Position numbers and translations under genes: made by a program. The notes beneath the pieces were generated by a model that worked only from the letters and a program-made list of their open reading frames with translations, was not told the origin of the DNA and made no database searches. A DNA stretch of 64,000 bases from Paraphaeosphaeria minitans (Eukaryota; Ascomycota; Dothideomycetes; Pleosporales; Didymosphaeriaceae), in contig WJXW01000014.1 of assembly GCA_015832175.1 (NCBI GenBank), positions 1,612,001-1,676,000 of the forward strand, in the 5' to 3' direction. Below are positions 61,001 to 64,000 of this stretch, piece by piece; within the stretch, counting starts at the first letter, position 1, and every line of letters starts with the position of its first letter.

Positions 61001-62481
61001 ATGCTGGCGTGACCGTGGTTGTGGTGCCGTTCCGCGCGCTGATCGAGGACCTGGCAACGCGTATCCGCGCGCGCGGTATCGACTGCGTGGAATGGGTTAA
61101 CCACGAGACGAACCCGGCCTCCGTCATGCTGGTTGGTGCTGATGTCGCCGGCGGCGCGGGGTTCCTGAAGTATGCCAGCTCGCTGAAGGATAAGAAGCAG
61201 CTGCAGCGGGTGGTGATTGACGAGTGCCATCTCATCATCACCTCCAGCCATTGGCGGCCGAAGCTGGCGAAGCTGCGGAATCTGCGCGTGCTTGCATGCC
61301 CGATCGTACTGCTGACGGCGACGCTACCGCCCGTGCTGGAGGGGGTGTTGGGTAGAAGCATGTTGATTCAAGCTGCCACCTACATCCGGGCCAGCACGGT
61401 GCGGCCCAACATCCGGTATTACGTGTCGTGGTGTGGGCGAGGTAAGGCCATGGAGGCAGCACTGGCCATGTGTCGACGGCGGCAGGAACAGCTGCGGGGT
61501 GGCCAGAAAGGCGTCATCTACTGCCACAGCAGGACTGCATGCGAAATGCTGGCAGGGGCGCTGGGCTGCAAGCACTACCACGCTGGCGAGTTGGATCGAA
61601 CCGAGATCCTCGCCAGCTGGCTGGACGAAGGCGGGCTCATCGTGGCAACATCAGCGCTCGGTACTGGGGTTAACTTTCCCAGCATCGTGTTCGTCTTGCA
61701 CGTAGGCATGCCATGGAGCATGATCGACTACTGCCAGGAGAGTGGGCGTGCGGGGCGTAGCGGCGAGGTGGCGGACTCGGTCATCATCGTCGAGCCAGGT
61801 GAGGTGGAGAGGCGAATCCGGGAGGGTGGAGCGTCGGTGGACGTGTGCGCGATGGGCATGTTCATCGAGAGCGAAGGCTGCCGGCGCGGGAAGATGAGCG
61901 AGTACATGGATGGGCAGCGGGTAGTGTGCAGTGACATGGACTCGGCTGGGTGCGATCGATGCGGTGAGGGCCGGATCGAGTGGCAGCAGGCCCAGTCGCT
62001 CGCGGCGAGTGAGTGGCAAGAGGTGGAGGCAAGCATGGACGAGCTGCGGGCCGGGTGTGCGATATGCTGGGTGCTGGGGCGGGCAGGCTGGCAAGAGCAC
62101 AGAACGATGCTGTGCACGGCGCAGCCCATGATGATGGGGAGGGACATGGACGAGTTCCGGCGAGGGGTGCGCGACGCTGGGAACTGCCACAGCTGTCGAA
62201 GGTGCTGGGTGAGCCAGAAGTGGTGCGCGACAGGGCAGGACGTCGCGAACTCGTGCCAGTGGCCGAACATTGTGATTCCTGTGGCCAGGGCAGCAACGGG
62301 GATTGCGGATGGGCTTGAGATCATTCGGCAGTGCGGGTTCCAGGGCGAGTGCGAGGTTTCGTGCCAGGCGTACCAGGTATGGCTTGGACAGCGCCATTGT
62401 GAACGTATCTGGGGCGAATTTCTTAGTAATGCAATGGTAGTAGCTATAAGAGTTATTATAAAACTTAAAGAGAAGAATTAG
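58060..62481 (+). CDS. OrsD zinc finger / tyrosine-recombinase-like / RecQ helicase fusion protein (1473 aa)
   Basis: A single uninterrupted ORF, much richer in GC than its surroundings, with no intron needed. An OrsD-type zinc-finger region comes first: C57/C58 with H71/H76, then C123-x4-C128-x12-H141-x3-H145. A Glu/Ser/Asp-rich linker lies near 345-375. The middle domain has GRGTEI (R673, E676), RYYK (K707), KPKVIPRFLP (714-723), LDYRHTA (R792, H793) and ANYSV (Y846). This order recalls the R-K-R/H-Y set of tyrosine recombinases, although the usual first His of HxxR is Leu789. An SF2 RecQ helicase follows: PTGGGKS 964-970, DECH 1054-1057, TATLP 1086-1090, VATSALGTGVNFPSI 1195-1209, QESGRAGR 1226-1233, and a RecQ zinc site C1274, C1290, C1298, C1301. 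The C-terminus is Cys-rich. Helicase and OrsD calls are firm; the recombinase role is inference. The first ATG was chosen because it is conserved in copy D. Confidence 0.93.
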   Translation: MEFCWDARASASSPANRVLTSPHQQNSQQQQQLAGENLAQANIQKYIHFVKEYGVLCCSEHKAGIENLDVHLRQKHSVPVNERRKFIESCALLRRQGLGSVTLPDAGGPPIQVLGAPLDGFQCKQPACSYLTRNKGQIRLHCNSHGLAFKTGSDALYQKVKMQSFFPASGRQRYFVVCVPDVADSGADARAHKEEVEDILAEYARTQEERKRQEQVMDAEVAKTDKTGWWKFTEWPEHFANRNCVHLAHAIRLPRRDEPKLQKAARAVEQLVEQSVRGLSSLPRETRRWVKSAQANEIHQQPIARLQNPESQARYAGYIVMFVCYVLRIVAAEEADKESEDTESSEGSSTDDSSDGDGSSSDCSDESPPEAHTGRRVKVDPMKDAREMFPWKEDQKLLATMLWEALDSNDEAGHIVLVRRMLSTFIMTTYIRSPFESGLVHFAAVLGFDSETRRLRTAKNYSYLVAGMVYCVRVISVEHLLPPAQREQQGLVERDHYLDLRKRFLADGSFSPTSQLLSLLAYGKFIGMNTGNAGNAFWSEDKKIFYLNGRPIVIHHFQLMAQELLTELEDLLWGELLWVRSPGQRFPIRLDLIQDDVACTRRGMSFVTHGNNGLENGLRWMLERMMQDEQGRKLRSGDGTWNVARVKLYLRSVKRFKELELANLHIDEGMPGRGTEITSMRFRNGALQDRNLFVMDGQIMTVVRYYKSQSQFDKPKVIPRFLPSRLSQVLVVYLAYVQPFEEYLTVEVLGGSFTDYLWANEQGPWHTDHLTRVLKRETGKHLGVALNTLDYRHTAVGIGREVVGDVFGRGYQDEVGEIEEPEVDEDGESPLELQSARTTKIGLANYSVPIDIVKHLSMRSIETFRPLSRRWHEFLGVDGHEVRPSAARKRRWEEEGDGQDKGRDDLAVVVPQKKTKPGGVTASAMSRAMQQALGQATASFKSDEQEQAMFAMVNGQTPLVVVLPTGGGKSLLFMVPACLDHAGVTVVVVPFRALIEDLATRIRARGIDCVEWVNHETNPASVMLVGADVAGGAGFLKYASSLKDKKQLQRVVIDECHLIITSSHWRPKLAKLRNLRVLACPIVLLTATLPPVLEGVLGRSMLIQAATYIRASTVRPNIRYYVSWCGRGKAMEAALAMCRRRQEQLRGGQKGVIYCHSRTACEMLAGALGCKHYHAGELDRTEILASWLDEGGLIVATSALGTGVNFPSIVFVLHVGMPWSMIDYCQESGRAGRSGEVADSVIIVEPGEVERRIREGGASVDVCAMGMFIESEGCRRGKMSEYMDGQRVVCSDMDSAGCDRCGEGRIEWQQAQSLAASEWQEVEASMDELRAGCAICWVLGRAGWQEHRTMLCTAQPMMMGRDMDEFRRGVRDAGNCHSCRRCWVSQKWCATGQDVANSCQWPNIVIPVARAATGIADGLEIIRQCGFQGECEVSCQAYQVWLGQRHCERIWGEFLSNAMVVAIRVIIKLKEKN

Positions 62482-63130
62482 GCCTAGAATATAGTACTTT
62501 ACTTCTATTTTTTAAAAAATCTCACTTTGTACATATTATAGTAGAGTTAGCCTATCTATTATAGATTTTATTTTACTTTACTATATATTAGTATAATAGG
62601 ATGTAAGTTTTAGAAATTATAGAAAAAATAGAAACTAGAGTCTTCTAGAAGAGTTTAGGAATTGTATAAAATAAGTAAATTTCTAAAAACCTAAGTACTA
62701 GTATTGATACTATCTTATAACTTATTAGAATTTAATAAAATTATAATTAAACTATATTTCTACTTTTTTATAAACTTTACCACTAGTTATTAAATAGTAG
62801 TATACTTTTTTATATACTTATAATAATTTTTACTTATTTAGTAATCATAAGTTTTACTTTAAATAGTTTATACTAATAGTATTATATAACTACTAGAGTG
62901 AAACTAAATTTAATTTTATATTAATAATTTATATTTCTATTAAAAAGAGAATATAAAAGAAATTATTAAAGTAGTAGTATTTATAAGTAGAAGTAGGACT
63001 TATAAATAATAAAACTAAATTACTAAACTATGTAGTAGATAATAAATAATTTCTAGTTATTATAAAATTAAGAAAAAAAAACTAAAGGGTTATTTTTTAT
63101 TAAAGGGAAAATATATATTTCTAAAGTTAT
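62482..63130. other. Copy E 3' AT-rich region
   Basis: Composition drops sharply from GC-rich to AT-rich about 60 bp before the stop codon, so the last 20 or so residues (SNAMVVAIRVIIKLKEKN) are encoded by AT-rich DNA. It is nearly identical to the copy D tail. No gene. Confidence 0.7.
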
Positions 63131-63760
63131 AGAAAATATAAAGTAATATAACTTTTTAAAAAGTAATATAAGGTAAAGTTATTAACTATTCTATACAGGT
63201 ATATAAGGTCGTGTTAAGTTATATAAAAGGATATAAATTATTATAAAGGGACATAAAGCTATATAAAGTAATATGTAGTAAAGTTATTAAATATTTTATA
63301 AAGTTATATAAGGTTGTATTAAGTTATATAAAGGGATATAAATTATTATAAAGTAATATAAAGGTATATAAAGTAATATAAAGTAAAGTTATATAAGGTT
63401 GTATTAAGTTATATAAAGTGATATAAATTACTATAAAGCTATATAAAGTGATATATGGTAAAGTTATTAGATATTTAATAAAGTTATATAAAGTGATATA
63501 AATTGTAATAAAGTAATATAAAGCTATATAATACTATATAACTTTCTATAAAATAGTATAAGGTACAGTTATTAAATATTTTATAAAGGTTTATAAAGTA
63601 GTGTTAAGTTGTATAAAGTGATATAAAGTAACATAACTTTCTATAAAGGGATGTAAGGTGAAGTTATTAAATGTTATATAAAGTGGTATAAAGCTATATA
63701 AAGTAAAATAAAGTTATGTAGAGTAATATAGGATGGACTTATTAAATGTTGTTTAAAGTT
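63130..63760. repeat. Copy E tail array of TATATAAAG-type units
   Basis: More than 600 bp of loosely tandem words (AAGTAATATAAAG, AAGCTATATAAAG, AAGTTATATAAGG, ATATAAATTATTATAAAG). Longer units recur around TAAAGTTATTAAATATT. The array is longer than in copy D, which is cut by copy C. Confidence 0.85.
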
Positions 63761-63932
63761 ATTAGTTATACTATAAAACAAACTTAGTAAGGAGAGAAGA
63801 ATAAGCTTCTTATTATAAAACTTTATATAGTAGAGAAAAGTTAGGACTTTTTTAGAAAAGAGATATAATATTATAACTAGATAAGGAGTATACTAATATA
63901 AGTTAAAGGGAGTTAAAGTAGGGAAAAATCTT
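63760..63932. other. AT-rich stretch after the array, nothing recognised
   Basis: No repeat unit or coding signal was recognised. It leads into the 37-bp tandem repeat at the window end. Confidence 0.4.
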
Positions 63933-64000
63933 GAGGTAGAATAGGAAACCCGTTTATAAGTGTATAGGAGAGGTAGGATAGGAAACCCGTTCGTGAGTGC
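63933..64000. repeat. 37-bp tandem repeat, first two units (continues past the window)
   Basis: GAGGTAGAATAGGAAACCCG starts at 63933 and GAGGTAGGATAGGAAACCCG starts at 63970, a spacing of 37 bp. The second unit is cut by the window end, so the array length is unknown. Confidence 0.7.

Larger units (their letters stand above)
57797..64000 (+). mobile_element. Copy E: intact OrsD/recombinase-like/RecQ element, family 2 (right end outside window)
   Basis: Begins CCCAAGAGGAAGAGGCG directly after CCTA of copy C. It has a 263-bp 5' flank, one long intact ORF, a 650-bp AT-rich 3' region and a TATATAAAG-type array. It is the only family member here without RIP damage in its coding sequence, so it is probably the most recent arrival in this stack. 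The right end is not visible; a 37-bp tandem repeat begins at 63933. Confidence 0.85.

Overview
This window looks like a gene-poor, transposon-packed stretch of a filamentous ascomycete (Pezizomycotina) genome, probably subtelomeric or from an accessory compartment. No ordinary host gene, tRNA or rRNA was recognised. Almost all of it is very AT-rich and carries the mark of repeat-induced point mutation (RIP): C-to-T and G-to-A transitions have turned Gln and Trp codons into TAG/TAA, so long protein families can still be read through but no long ORF survives. The exception is one intact 1473-residue protein at 58060-62481. A degraded copy of it at 45472-49896 differs by transitions with almost no indels.

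Layout. 1-5180: a Ty3/gypsy chromovirus remnant (RNase H, integrase, chromodomain), split by a gag-only LTR element with 306-bp LTRs. 5190-7000: small repeats and coiled-coil remnants. 7000-10260: unrecognised degraded coding sequence. 10345-13486 (copy A), 13487-about 20880 (copy B) and 50837-57796 (copy C): one element family, with a minus-strand gene diverging from a plus-strand gene for an OrsD-type zinc finger / recombinase-like / RecQ-helicase protein. Copy A has lost 3.27 kb including the helicase. 20900-44090, interrupted by a complete Ty1/copia element (23802-31120): a group of four degraded genes, namely a Lys/Gly-tailed protein (-), an AT-hook protein (+), an SNF2-like ATPase (-) and a UPF1-like SF1 helicase (+). 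They are separated by intergenic regions sharing one repeated motif. 45205-50836 (copy D) and 57797 to the window end (copy E): a second OrsD/recombinase-like/RecQ family, with E intact.

The insertions form a stack: C sits in the tail of D, E sits in C, and B sits in the right part of A. The left junctions follow a CTA trinucleotide. The two OrsD-RecQ families share the same domain order (two zinc fingers, a middle domain with R..E, K and R-H motifs recalling tyrosine recombinases, then an SF2 RecQ helicase). They therefore look like self-mobilising elements of one broad type; the recombinase reading is my inference. The four-gene group at 20.9-44.1 kb is the best candidate here for an undescribed large mobile element. 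Boundaries of degraded genes are approximate, because they were read by eye through RIP-made stops.
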